Below are positions 1-7,614 of a stretch of DNA of 14,887 nucleotides, piece after piece. The translations under genes and the position numbers were made by a program. Each line of letters begins with the position of its first letter. The stretch's first letter is position 1. Origin of the DNA: JBFLVQ01 sp040758525. GTDB lineage: Bacteria > Acidobacteriota > Blastocatellia > Chloracidobacteriales > JADJPF01. The notes under the pieces are model-generated. The model ran no database searches. It was not told where the DNA came from and saw nothing but the letters and a program-made list of their open reading frames with translations. Where the stretch lies: positions 1 through 14,887 of the forward strand of contig JBFLVQ010000166.1 in the NCBI GenBank assembly GCA_040758525.1, in the 5' to 3' direction.

Positions 1-11
1 CAACAAGCATT

Positions 12-50
12 CAGCAGGCTGCCTAAAGCCTCTGAACGTTTTTATTTTTT
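12..50 (+). terminator. Probable intrinsic terminator of a gene left of the window
   Basis: CAG-c-AGGCT (12-20) pairs with AGCCT-CTG (27-34), giving an eight-pair stem with one bulged C and a GCCTAA loop. After AACG comes a T-rich run, TTTTTATTTTTT (39-50). The order stem then T-run fits a rho-independent terminator on the plus strand. The stem is modest and the T-run starts 4 nt after it, so this is plausible rather than certain. Confidence 0.45.
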
Positions 51-305
51 CACAAGAATCTATCTTCTGATAGTTTTCTGAGGGTGACTCTAATAGAGTT
101 CGCCAGCAGTAACATGAATTCGAGGGGGATTATTTTCCCCCTCGCGCTCCCCCAAGATTCTAAATTTAATTTATCGTTAAATGGCCGTACTACCAACATC
201 ACCCTACCCGTTTTAGGCGGGTCTTATACCTGTGTCCAGGCAGCTTGGCGCAGGCTAGCTTTCTATGTTAATTTATAGGAAATTACTTGAAGAGGTTTTA
301 TTACT
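51..305 (+). promoter_or_regulatory. Hairpin-rich leader upstream of larE
   Basis: No convincing gene is present here. Three inverted repeats can be read: CGAGGGGG (121-128) with CCCCCTCG (137-144), a perfect 8-bp stem; ACCCG (206-210) with CGGGT (218-222); and CCTG (229-232) with CAGG (237-240). None is followed by a T-run on either strand, so they are not simple terminators. Their clustering just before larE suggests a structured 5' leader, but I do not recognise a riboswitch class. A Shine-Dalgarno-like AGAGG lies at 291-295, 10 nt before the GTG start of larE. Confidence 0.3.
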
Positions 306-1160
306 GTGAGAGAGCGCAAACTGCCAGTGATTGATTTTATCGGTGAGCCGGAGCGGGCAGCAGAGAAAGAGGCTCGCTTACGCGAGATTTTACGTGAAAT
401 GGGTTCTGTAATTGTCGCGCTCTCGGGGGGCGTCGATAGCGCTTATTTAAGCTATATTGCGGCTCAGGAATTGGGCCAACAGGCGCTTGCCATCACTGGC
501 GATAGTCCTAGCTATTCGGCCTATGAGAAGCCTGCTACAATCGAATTCACGGCGCGCTTCGGTATACGACACGAGATCATTAATACCGAAGAGATGGCTA
601 CAGAAAACTATAGTAATAATCCTCCCAATCGCTGTTATTACTGTAAAAATGAACTCTTCACTAAGTTGATAGAAATTGCCCGTGTGCGCCAAATTGCTTC
701 TGTTTGTGATGGCAATAACCTTGATGACATAGGCGATTTCCGTCCTGGTATGACGGCGGCGCGTGAACAAGGTGTACGTTCTCCCCTTATTGAGGCGCAG
801 ATGACCAAAGCCGATGTACGTGCAATGGCGCACCAAGCCAAATTACCAGTTTGGGATAAACCTGCCTCAGCATGTCTCTCTTCTCGTGTTCCTTATGGTA
901 GCCCTATTACATTAGAAAAACTCTCCGTGATCGATCGTGGCGAGCATATGTTACACGAACTCGGTTTTCGTATCTGTCGTCTACGTCACCACGGCGATAT
1001 TGCACGTATAGAGATTGCTACCGAAGAACTGGCACGCGCGCTCGAACCTATCATGGCCTCGCGTATACTGGCAGCAATCAAAACGCTTGGTTTCAAATAT
1101 GTAGCGCTTGATCTAGAGGGTTACCGTAGCGGAGCAATGAATGAAGCTTTGAAATCATAA
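306..1160 (+). CDS. larE: LarE-type ATP-dependent sulfur transferase (PP-loop family)
   Basis: LarE inserts sulfur into the pyridinium dicarboxylate precursor of the nickel-pincer nucleotide, the cofactor of lactate racemase and related LarA enzymes. The 284-aa protein is full length and cytosolic. It has the PP-loop ATP-binding motif SGGVDS at residues 40-45, the CYYC pair at Cys110/Cys113 and the KPASACLSSR segment with Cys190, the position of the sulfur-donor cysteine (Cys176) of Lactobacillus plantarum LarE. Having three cysteines rather than one resembles LarE proteins reported to carry a [4Fe-4S] cluster. The start is GTG at 306 with AGAGG 10 nt upstream. No larA, larB or larC is in the window, and the next gene is 157 nt downstream, so it appears to be transcribed alone or with genes off the left edge. 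It could serve another LarA-like nickel enzyme. The family call is firm. Confidence 0.9.
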   Translation: MRERKLPVIDFIGEPERAAEKEARLREILREMGSVIVALSGGVDSAYLSYIAAQELGQQALAITGDSPSYSAYEKPATIEFTARFGIRHEIINTEEMATENYSNNPPNRCYYCKNELFTKLIEIARVRQIASVCDGNNLDDIGDFRPGMTAAREQGVRSPLIEAQMTKADVRAMAHQAKLPVWDKPASACLSSRVPYGSPITLEKLSVIDRGEHMLHELGFRICRLRHHGDIARIEIATEELARALEPIMASRILAAIKTLGFKYVALDLEGYRSGAMNEALKS

Positions 1161-1317
1161 CCCAACTGCGACAACCTGCGGTTAGAGAATAGCATCGATA
1201 CAAATGCGAAGATCTCCCGTGACAGCTCAACAGCTCCTGCTTTTCTGTTAAATAAGTGTGGCAACGGAAAGGTCAATTTTAATAAGACGACGCTTAGCCG
1301 TCGTATAGGGTAGTATT
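1161..1317 (+). promoter_or_regulatory. Intergenic region with two inverted repeats before the ABC genes
   Basis: Just after the larE stop, AACTGCG (1164-1170) can pair with TGCGGTT (1177-1183) using G-T wobbles. No T-run follows, so it would be a weak terminator at best. Nearer the next gene, ACGACG (1287-1292) and CGTCGT (1299-1304) form a perfect 6-bp inverted repeat around CTTAGC. This second repeat ends 13 nt before the permease ATG and just before its ribosome-binding site (AGGG, 1307-1310). It could be a repressor operator or a hairpin affecting translation. No clear -35/-10 pair was identified. Confidence 0.3.
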
Positions 1318-2169
1318 ATGTTAACGCAACTGAGAATTGAATTGATCAAACTGTTGCGCTCGAAAAGCTTTTATCTCTCTTTTATTGCCCTAGCAGGATT
1401 CGTTACACTGATGCTATGGGGATTCTATTCTTATGCAGAGCGCAAGAGTGGTGGACAGGCAGTGGCACAATTCCGTTATACTTATGAGTCAAAAAGCTAC
1501 TTTAATGGTCTTACCTTTTCTCTCTATTCAGTGACTTTCTCCTTCAGTCTGCTAATGCCGATCTTTGTTGCTATGACCGCAGGCGCACAGATTGCTGGTG
1601 AAGCGCGTATGGGTACGCTACGTATGCTTTGCCTACGCCCAATATCTAGAGTGTCACTATTTCTCGCCAAGTTTCTTGTTGTAGTTTTACATACATACCT
1701 ATTGATGGCCTTTTTTATTACGCTCAATCTGCTAGTAGGGCTCTATTTCATTGGCTGGGGTAATCTAGAACTCTTTCCTGGACCGCTCAATTTGGTTGAC
1801 GAGCCAGGCAGGATCCTACGTGATGAGGCGCTCTGGCGTTTTGTCTATGCCAGCTTCTCCAGTAGTTGGGCATTATTGGTAGTGGCCGCCATAGCGATCT
1901 TCTTCTCTGTACTGCTAGACAATTCTGTGATGGCAGTAGTAGCTACACTGGCGATCTACATAATGCTTTACATTATTGGACGAGTAGAGTTCTTTGAACA
2001 TCTGCGCCCTTACTTCTTCACTACCGACATGGATTTCTGGCGCGATGTCTTCAAGCCAGTTATTCCCTGGCGTAGCCTATATCATTATGGCAGTATCTGC
2101 GGTGTCTACATCTTTGGATTATTACTTGCCGCGGTAGCAATCTTTGAGCGAAAGGATATTACTAGCTGA
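1318..2169 (+). CDS. ABC-2 type transporter permease
   Basis: This is a 283-aa integral membrane protein, the channel half of an ABC transporter whose ATPase lies two genes downstream. Hydrophobic segments at roughly residues 19-39, 67-92, 113-146, 176-200, 203-221 and 258-276 give the six-helix plan of ABC-2 permeases. The first cytoplasmic loop carries GEARMGTLRMLCLRPISR (about 94-111), which matches the conserved E..GTL..L...P.SR loop of the family that contacts the ATPase. The ATG at 1318 has AGGG 7 nt upstream. The stop is 1 nt before the next gene, so the three ABC-region genes are probably one transcript. The substrate cannot be told from sequence; relatives include NosY and bacitracin/lantibiotic-type exporters. 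Confidence 0.85.
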   Translation: MLTQLRIELIKLLRSKSFYLSFIALAGFVTLMLWGFYSYAERKSGGQAVAQFRYTYESKSYFNGLTFSLYSVTFSFSLLMPIFVAMTAGAQIAGEARMGTLRMLCLRPISRVSLFLAKFLVVVLHTYLLMAFFITLNLLVGLYFIGWGNLELFPGPLNLVDEPGRILRDEALWRFVYASFSSSWALLVVAAIAIFFSVLLDNSVMAVVATLAIYIMLYIIGRVEFFEHLRPYFFTTDMDFWRDVFKPVIPWRSLYHYGSICGVYIFGLLLAAVAIFERKDITS

Positions 2170-2170
2170 T

Positions 2171-2998
2171 ATGTGGGCAAAAATCATGTTGGTTATGCTC
2201 TTTTTGGCAATGATTGGGTTAGCACTGCATTTTCAGCCTGCACGTGAACGTACTCTACTAGGTACACGTGCTGCTGATGGTCCACGTTTACGACTAATGA
2301 CTTGGAACATTGGTTATGCTGATCTGGAGAATGACTCACGTGCCAAAGACAAGGATCTAGATGCTGTGGTCGCAACTATTCTTGCCCAAGATCCAGACGC
2401 TATCGCATTACAGGAACTGACGGGAGTGGAGCAATTAGATATATTACTAGCCAAGCTGGGCAATCGTTACCATGGTGCGGTAGGACGCTTTGGTAAGACA
2501 GATCGTGTTGAGGCATTGCTAGTCAAGAGTGATAAAGCAAACTTTGAGGATATTCCTAGTGATGACCGTTATGCGTTAGCGGCTACTTTCCATTTCCGTA
2601 ATGAATTGCCTAACATTCTATTAGTGAGTGCACATGCTCCTACTTTCCAAGCTGCGCGCCGTCGTGCTTACATCGAAGCAGTGATCGATTGGGCAAATAC
2701 ACGTAGCAAGCAAGCATTAGTCTTTGTTGCTGGTGACTTCAATTTAGAGATGAAAGCAGACGAGCAGACCAATCTCTTCACCGATAATGTTAAGCATGAT
2801 AGTGAAGCCTATAGCTATATATTGAAACATTTTCGTGATCTAGGTCGAGATGCTGGTGATACTGCGCTTAATGAACGACGTATCGATTATATTTTTGGAT
2901 TGCCTGAAGCGGTATTGTTGCGACGTGCTGAAGTATTAAAAGCTGCTGCAGTGGGCCGTATGGATCATTGGCCATTGGTTGTTGAGGTAGCATTATGA
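2171..2998 (+). CDS. Membrane-anchored endonuclease/exonuclease/phosphatase (EEP) family hydrolase
   Basis: The protein has the DNase I/sphingomyelinase/phosphatase fold. Numbering from the ATG at 2171 (275 aa), an N-terminal hydrophobic stretch (about 2-20) is a probable signal anchor, which would put the enzyme outside the cytoplasmic membrane. The catalytic set is complete: WN (Asn46), QE (Glu82), SAHAP (His155), GDFN (Asp189, Asn191), RRIDYIF (Asp239) and MDHWP (Asp265/His266). These coordinate divalent metal and attack a phosphodiester or phosphate ester. The substrate (nucleic acid, phospholipid, inositol phosphate) is not predictable. A TTG at 2144 would extend it by nine codons into the permease; I prefer ATG 2171, which follows the permease stop by one base with AAGGA upstream. 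It overlaps the ATPase gene by 4 nt, so it is embedded inside an ABC transporter operon. Confidence 0.85.
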   Translation: MWAKIMLVMLFLAMIGLALHFQPARERTLLGTRAADGPRLRLMTWNIGYADLENDSRAKDKDLDAVVATILAQDPDAIALQELTGVEQLDILLAKLGNRYHGAVGRFGKTDRVEALLVKSDKANFEDIPSDDRYALAATFHFRNELPNILLVSAHAPTFQAARRRAYIEAVIDWANTRSKQALVFVAGDFNLEMKADEQTNLFTDNVKHDSEAYSYILKHFRDLGRDAGDTALNERRIDYIFGLPEAVLLRRAEVLKAAAVGRMDHWPLVVEVAL

Positions 2999-3906
2999 GC
3001 GGGCCAGTGTTAGTTACACAAGAATTGACAAAGAGATACCGAAATCGCTTAGCAGTTGATCGACTCTCATTGCAAGTTGAGCGTGGTGATGTATTTGGTT
3101 TTCTTGGACAGAATGGAGCAGGAAAATCGACAACATTGCGAATGGTATTAGGTTTAGTACGACCTACCAGTGGACGAGTGTTATTACTAGGTCATGATAT
3201 GACCCGGCAGCCATTGCAAGCGCTTGCGCATACGGGCGCAATTGTGGAAGCGCCAGCTTTCTATGAAAATTTTTCTGGTTGGCAGAACCTGCGTATGTTT
3301 GCTGCTCTCTCGGGGGGAGCTAAGCGCACACGTATTGAGACAGTCCTAGACATTGTTGGTTTGCAAGCGCGTGCAGGTGATCCTGTGCGTGTCTACTCGC
3401 ATGGTATGCGTCAACGATTGGGCATCGCACAAGCATTATTACCCGATCCAGAATTTATTATTCTTGATGAGCCGACTGATGGCCTAGATCCACAAGGTAT
3501 TCGCGAAGTGCGACTGCTTATACGCCGCCTCAACGAAGAGTTAGGTCTCACGGTGCTTCTTTCTAGCCATCTCTTACACGAGGTTGAACAGATCTGTAAT
3601 CGTGTGGCAATCATTGATAGTGGGCGATTGATCTATCAAGGAGCAATCGAGGAGTTGGTTGCTAAAGAGAAGACAATTAAACTTACTGTAGATCGATTGG
3701 AAGATGCCTATCAATTGCTAACGCGCGACTCTACTATTACAGTACATCGCAATGGCGCACAGTCGCTCTATCTACAAATGGCGGATGAACAGATCCCTCA
3801 AGTTAATGCTTTATTAGTAGAGCGAGGCTTTCGTGTAATGGAGCTGTCGCCACAACGTGAGACACTTGAGCAGGTCTTTCTACGACTCACCAAAAGCGAG
3901 CAGTAA
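2995..3906 (+). CDS. ABC transporter ATP-binding protein, drug/lantibiotic-export type
   Basis: This 303-aa cytoplasmic ATPase is the energy unit for the ABC-2 permease at 1318-2169. Walker A is GQNGAGKST (38-46), the signature is YSHGMRQR (134-141), Walker B is FIILDEP (154-160) followed by the D-loop GLDPQG, and the switch histidine is His192 in SSHLLHEV. The Y-S-x-G-M-x-Q-R signature and the C-terminal domain of about 90 residues after position 210 are typical of the CcmA/BcrA-like group of exporters. The start ATGA overlaps the stop of the EEP gene, with GAGGT 6 nt upstream (2984-2988), so translational coupling is likely. No terminator is evident in the 23 nt before the convergent ATP-grasp gene. 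Confidence 0.92.
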   Translation: MSGPVLVTQELTKRYRNRLAVDRLSLQVERGDVFGFLGQNGAGKSTTLRMVLGLVRPTSGRVLLLGHDMTRQPLQALAHTGAIVEAPAFYENFSGWQNLRMFAALSGGAKRTRIETVLDIVGLQARAGDPVRVYSHGMRQRLGIAQALLPDPEFIILDEPTDGLDPQGIREVRLLIRRLNEELGLTVLLSSHLLHEVEQICNRVAIIDSGRLIYQGAIEELVAKEKTIKLTVDRLEDAYQLLTRDSTITVHRNGAQSLYLQMADEQIPQVNALLVERGFRVMELSPQRETLEQVFLRLTKSEQ

Positions 3907-3929
3907 AGATCGACTAGCGCAGACTTCTC

Positions 3930-5159
3930 TTAAGTGTAGAAGGTTCTATTACGATCACGCAGTGGTTGAGTAGCAAAAAAGTCTTGATAAAAACGCTCAG
4001 TATACTGGTTGAGCAGTTGATCTATACGTGCCGGGTCAGATGATTTAACAATCAATCCCACATGATAGCTTTTATTCATACGCCAAACAATTTCAGCATC
4101 TTGATAAGCAGAAGTGTCAGGGGCTTCTTGTCGGGCCAGTGAAACGATCAGACCGCCATAATCACTACGAATCTCAGGTAGTTGATAGGGTTTTTCACCA
4201 CCACAGATCTCGATTTTGGCCCATTCTGCCCACATATTGATACCAGTGGCGGCTTCGATCAGATCAACAATATGAACACCGCCTACCCGCGCAGAGGTCT
4301 CAAGGAAGTAGAATTTTCCATCTTGATAACACTTGATGAATTCGGTATGCGATACACCACGTCGCAGGCCCATTGTGTGTAGTACTTTGCGATTAAGCTC
4401 AAGCAGTGCCTGTTCGTCTGCACTGCCGCGCACCATTGTACGAGTAGTGAAGACATCACCTTCATGTGCTACCGTCATAGGTGGTTTGCCATACTGGTGT
4501 GCAATCGCAAAGAGCAGTTCACCCTCATAGACGATCGAATCGACATGGTAGACATCGCCAGGCAGATAATGTTCCATCACATGAAAGGATTGTTGATCGC
4601 CAAGCTGATCCAGGAGTTTCCAGAAATCTTCTGGCTGATCGATCTTCTTAATACCACGACTAGAGCCATCAAAACGTGGTTTGACTACCCAAGGAGGTGG
4701 TACACGCTCCATATAATCGCGTATACGTTGGTAATTGAGAACATGGACAAATTCGGGCACAGCAATGCCCACTTCTTGTGCCCGTACACGCATAGCCAAT
4801 TTGTCGCGAAAATACCGTGTGGTAGTATCGCCCATGCCAGGAATACGTAGATGTTCACGTAGCGCAGCGGCCATCTCTACATCAAAATCATCCAATGGGA
4901 CAATACGGTCGATAACCTCATTACGGGCAAGATAACTTACTCCATAGATGACATCGGTGCGGTTCCATTTCTTGCGTTCGTCAGGAATAAGGAAGAGTTG
5001 ATCAATACATTCACGCGGCCAATTACTCTCACCAATACTTTGTGAAGTGAGTAGTACAACACGACATCCTTGCCGCTTACACTCACATACAAACTCTGCC
5101 CCTTTCTCATAGCTAGCCAAGCAGAGTACAGTCAGAGGCCGATCCAATTCCGTTTTCAT
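3930..5159 (-). CDS. ATP-grasp domain protein (carboxylate-amine/thiol ligase-like)
   Basis: This 409-aa cytosolic protein has an ATP-grasp fold. Residues 1-115 form a Rossmann-like N-terminal domain (TVLCLASYEKGAEFV). The ATP-binding lysine is in VVKPRFDGSSRG (Lys160 and the glycine/serine loop 164-169). MEHYLPG (Glu196) supplies the hinge side, and HTEF (271-274) and FLETSARVGG (285-294) provide the Mg-binding acidic residues. Such enzymes make an acyl-phosphate and couple it to an amine, thiol or similar nucleophile. The substrate is unknown, and similarity to biotin carboxylase/carbamoyl-phosphate synthase subdomains is only fold-level. It is the last gene of the minus-strand operon, 14 nt after pgpH, and has no obvious Shine-Dalgarno before its ATG, so coupling to pgpH translation is possible. 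The ATP-grasp call is firm; the reaction is not. Confidence 0.85.
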   Translation of the reverse strand: MKTELDRPLTVLCLASYEKGAEFVCECKRQGCRVVLLTSQSIGESNWPRECIDQLFLIPDERKKWNRTDVIYGVSYLARNEVIDRIVPLDDFDVEMAAALREHLRIPGMGDTTTRYFRDKLAMRVRAQEVGIAVPEFVHVLNYQRIRDYMERVPPPWVVKPRFDGSSRGIKKIDQPEDFWKLLDQLGDQQSFHVMEHYLPGDVYHVDSIVYEGELLFAIAHQYGKPPMTVAHEGDVFTTRTMVRGSADEQALLELNRKVLHTMGLRRGVSHTEFIKCYQDGKFYFLETSARVGGVHIVDLIEAATGINMWAEWAKIEICGGEKPYQLPEIRSDYGGLIVSLARQEAPDTSAYQDAEIVWRMNKSYHVGLIVKSSDPARIDQLLNQYTERFYQDFFATQPLRDRNRTFYT

Positions 5160-5173
5160 GGTACAAAAGCCGA

Positions 5174-7600
5174 CTAAGCATTACCTTTCTTAGTATCTGA
5201 GATACGAGGTCGGGAACCTGCCGCGGCCGCTAGTCGCTGCTCGGCGTTAGTCTTAGCCTCGCGTGGAGCGGTTGCTGCATTTTCCTCTCGCTCTTCTTCT
5301 GAGGTATTGAAGCCTGGATACTTTATGCGATGATGATAAATATTGCAAAGGGTTTGTGTGAGGCTTTCACGTACTTGATTGAACTCCCGCATTGTCAGCT
5401 CACACTCCTCCAATTGTCCATCTGCGATCACATCATCAGTGATACGTTTGATAATGGCGCGGATATTCTCAGGTGTAGGATCATCCAGTGAACGTGCAGA
5501 AGCCTCTGCACAGTCAGCCAACATCACAATGGCAGCCTCAGGCGTTTGTGGTTTTGGACCAGGATATCGGTAATGATCTTCATTGACGGGCTCGCCGGTC
5601 TTAGAGACCTGTTCAAGCGCTTTATTGTAGAAGTAGTGTAATCGACGTGTACCGTGATGTTGTGGGATCAGATCGATAATCTGGCGTGGCAGACCAGCCT
5701 CTTGACCCATTAAAATACCTTTCTTTACATGTCCTATGATTACACTTGCGCTTCGTTTTGGCTCCATTGCATCGTGTGGATTAGGACAACCAGCTTGATT
5801 CTCGACAAACATATCCGGCGCCATCAACTTACCTATGTCATGATAATAACAGCCAACCCGTACCAATAGCGAATTAGCATCGATCGCTTCAGCGGCAGCC
5901 TCTGCCAAGCTACTTACCAGCATAGAATGCTGTTGTGTACCGGGCGCATGTATGGAGAGTTCGCGTAGTAGCGGCAGCTCCATATTTGATAGTTCTAGCA
6001 GCTTAACATCGGTAAGGATATCAAAAAGCGATTCATTAATTGGGATCATCACACTGACAAAAGCCGCCGTGAGTAGTCCTCCACCAATACCATACAAGGT
6101 GTTATATAGGTAGCCATCCAGCATCGTTGATTGATTACTAATAAACAATACTGCAACTGTGGCAAGCGCATTAGTGAGGGCGATAATAATAGCAGCACGT
6201 GTTATTGAGTTACGCTGACGGTAACGCTCTACACCATAAGTCGCAGCCGTACCGCTTAGCACTGCATAGACCATCAAACCTAAATCACCACCGCTCATCA
6301 AGCCAGTGAAGAGGCTGACAATTAATGTGCAGACCTGTGCTGTAATGGTATCGAGTAGAAAAGCCATTATCAGCGCGCTACCAGCATAGGGAATAAGAAA
6401 TTCATAACGTATTCCCCCAGCATCACCTGGTCGGCTTATCTCTAAGCCAAATTGTATCAGGAGGGTTTGCACAATTAACGTAAAGCAGACCAGTGAGAAG
6501 GCACGTGCATCACCTAAGCGTTGGCGTAGCGCGCTACGTTGGGAGAACTTTTTAAGAGCAAAGATCACTGCCAGTACAATGATAAAGAGACCAAAAACTT
6601 TTGCCAGTCGTTGTCCACGACTATCAATATCCTGTAGAAACTTCACAACACTCATCAATCCTGACGAAACAGGATCGCCACGACGTGCAATGATCTGATT
6701 CTGTCGAAAGGTAAAGCTGATCGGTGTTACTTGTAAGCGTGCTACCGCACGAGCAGCATTAGTGAGTGATTCGCTATAGCGTAGATTAACATTGAGCAGG
6801 GGCTTAAGAAGAGTAAAAACACGCTCTCGTTCAGCCATATTAAAGTTGGCAATAGCATTAATTTCGCTACGTAATCGCTGTTCTGCATCAGGCAGACTGA
6901 GTAGTTCATGGTTACGCAGTTCTTGCTGTTTGCCTGTCTCGGTATTACGAACTATAACACGTCGTGACTTTGCCTCCTCTGAGGTTGTCGCATAAATATA
7001 TCCGCTGAGTGTATGATCAAGTGCGTTGACCAAGTTTTGCCGTAAAATACTATTAAAATTATGTACAGCCAATAGTCGCAGCAATTCTTCATCTTTACAA
7101 AAGTTGTTGTTTAGTTTGCTGGGACACTGTTTGAGAAAAGCTGAATAGGCTGGTGAAGCAAGCTGTGTTGCCGTCAACTCATTACGGCCAAACTGTTCAC
7201 GTCTTACTAGTAGGAACTGCTGTTCAAGCTTTTCCAACTCTGTGTTTAAATAATTGATAGCTTGCACACGCAGGTGTGGGTAATACTCGAAGACAGGTGG
7301 CAGACGAGTACCGGCTTGTTCGCGTAGCCGCTCGGTAGCCTCTTCATCTACTACCGAGAAGTCGCGTGGCGCGACAATATCGGCCTGCACTATACCATCA
7401 CGTATCTTGATCGTATTAAAGAACTGTTGATAGCCAGCAATAATTAATGTGAGCGCAATGGTAATGGCCAGCAAGCCAGTTGTGGATGCCATACGAGCTG
7501 GTAGTAGGGCTTGTTGTTGCTTAAAGAAACGTACCGTCGCGCGGCCAAATTTTTGCACATTGGGCCAAAGACCGGTACGTTTTTTTACTTCATTCCGCAT
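5174..7600 (-). CDS. pgpH: PgpH-type 7TM-HD cyclic-di-AMP phosphodiesterase
   Basis: Members of this family hydrolyse c-di-AMP to 5'-pApA at the inner face of the membrane. The 808-aa protein has the standard order. A first membrane helix (about 40-58) is followed by a large extracytoplasmic 7TMR-HDED region (about 60-330), a seven-helix bundle (about 334-525) and a cytoplasmic HD domain (about 545-755). The metal ligands of PgpH can be placed: His558, His587-Asp588 in YYHDIGK, His624, His648-His649 in PQHHG, and Asp696 in LADCAEA. All are present, so the enzyme should be active. The C-terminal tail (about 765-808) is polar, Glu/Ala/Lys-rich and probably disordered. It sits 14 nt after hflX and 14 nt before the ATP-grasp gene. 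No c-di-AMP cyclase (disA/cdaA) is in the window. The family is sure; the exact nucleotide preference is inferred. Confidence 0.92.
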   Translation of the reverse strand: MRNEVKKRTGLWPNVQKFGRATVRFFKQQQALLPARMASTTGLLAITIALTLIIAGYQQFFNTIKIRDGIVQADIVAPRDFSVVDEEATERLREQAGTRLPPVFEYYPHLRVQAINYLNTELEKLEQQFLLVRREQFGRNELTATQLASPAYSAFLKQCPSKLNNNFCKDEELLRLLAVHNFNSILRQNLVNALDHTLSGYIYATTSEEAKSRRVIVRNTETGKQQELRNHELLSLPDAEQRLRSEINAIANFNMAERERVFTLLKPLLNVNLRYSESLTNAARAVARLQVTPISFTFRQNQIIARRGDPVSSGLMSVVKFLQDIDSRGQRLAKVFGLFIIVLAVIFALKKFSQRSALRQRLGDARAFSLVCFTLIVQTLLIQFGLEISRPGDAGGIRYEFLIPYAGSALIMAFLLDTITAQVCTLIVSLFTGLMSGGDLGLMVYAVLSGTAATYGVERYRQRNSITRAAIIIALTNALATVAVLFISNQSTMLDGYLYNTLYGIGGGLLTAAFVSVMIPINESLFDILTDVKLLELSNMELPLLRELSIHAPGTQQHSMLVSSLAEAAAEAIDANSLLVRVGCYYHDIGKLMAPDMFVENQAGCPNPHDAMEPKRSASVIIGHVKKGILMGQEAGLPRQIIDLIPQHHGTRRLHYFYNKALEQVSKTGEPVNEDHYRYPGPKPQTPEAAIVMLADCAEASARSLDDPTPENIRAIIKRITDDVIADGQLEECELTMREFNQVRESLTQTLCNIYHHRIKYPGFNTSEEEREENAATAPREAKTNAEQRLAAAAGSRPRISDTKKGNA

Positions 7601-7614
7601 GCGCTCACTAGACC

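Noticed and set aside
121..144. CGAGGGGG/CCCCCTCG hairpin as a terminator
   Set aside because: No T-run follows on either strand.
84..278. Open frame of 64 codons before larE
   Set aside because: No family resemblance, its GTG has no properly spaced ribosome-binding site, and the stretch is better explained by hairpins in a leader.
447..836. Long antisense frame inside larE
   Set aside because: It is a shadow of larE, whose motifs are complete on the plus strand.
3907..3945. Possible bidirectional terminator between convergent genes
   Set aside because: Only a weak CTTCT/AGAAG pairing is present, without T-runs.
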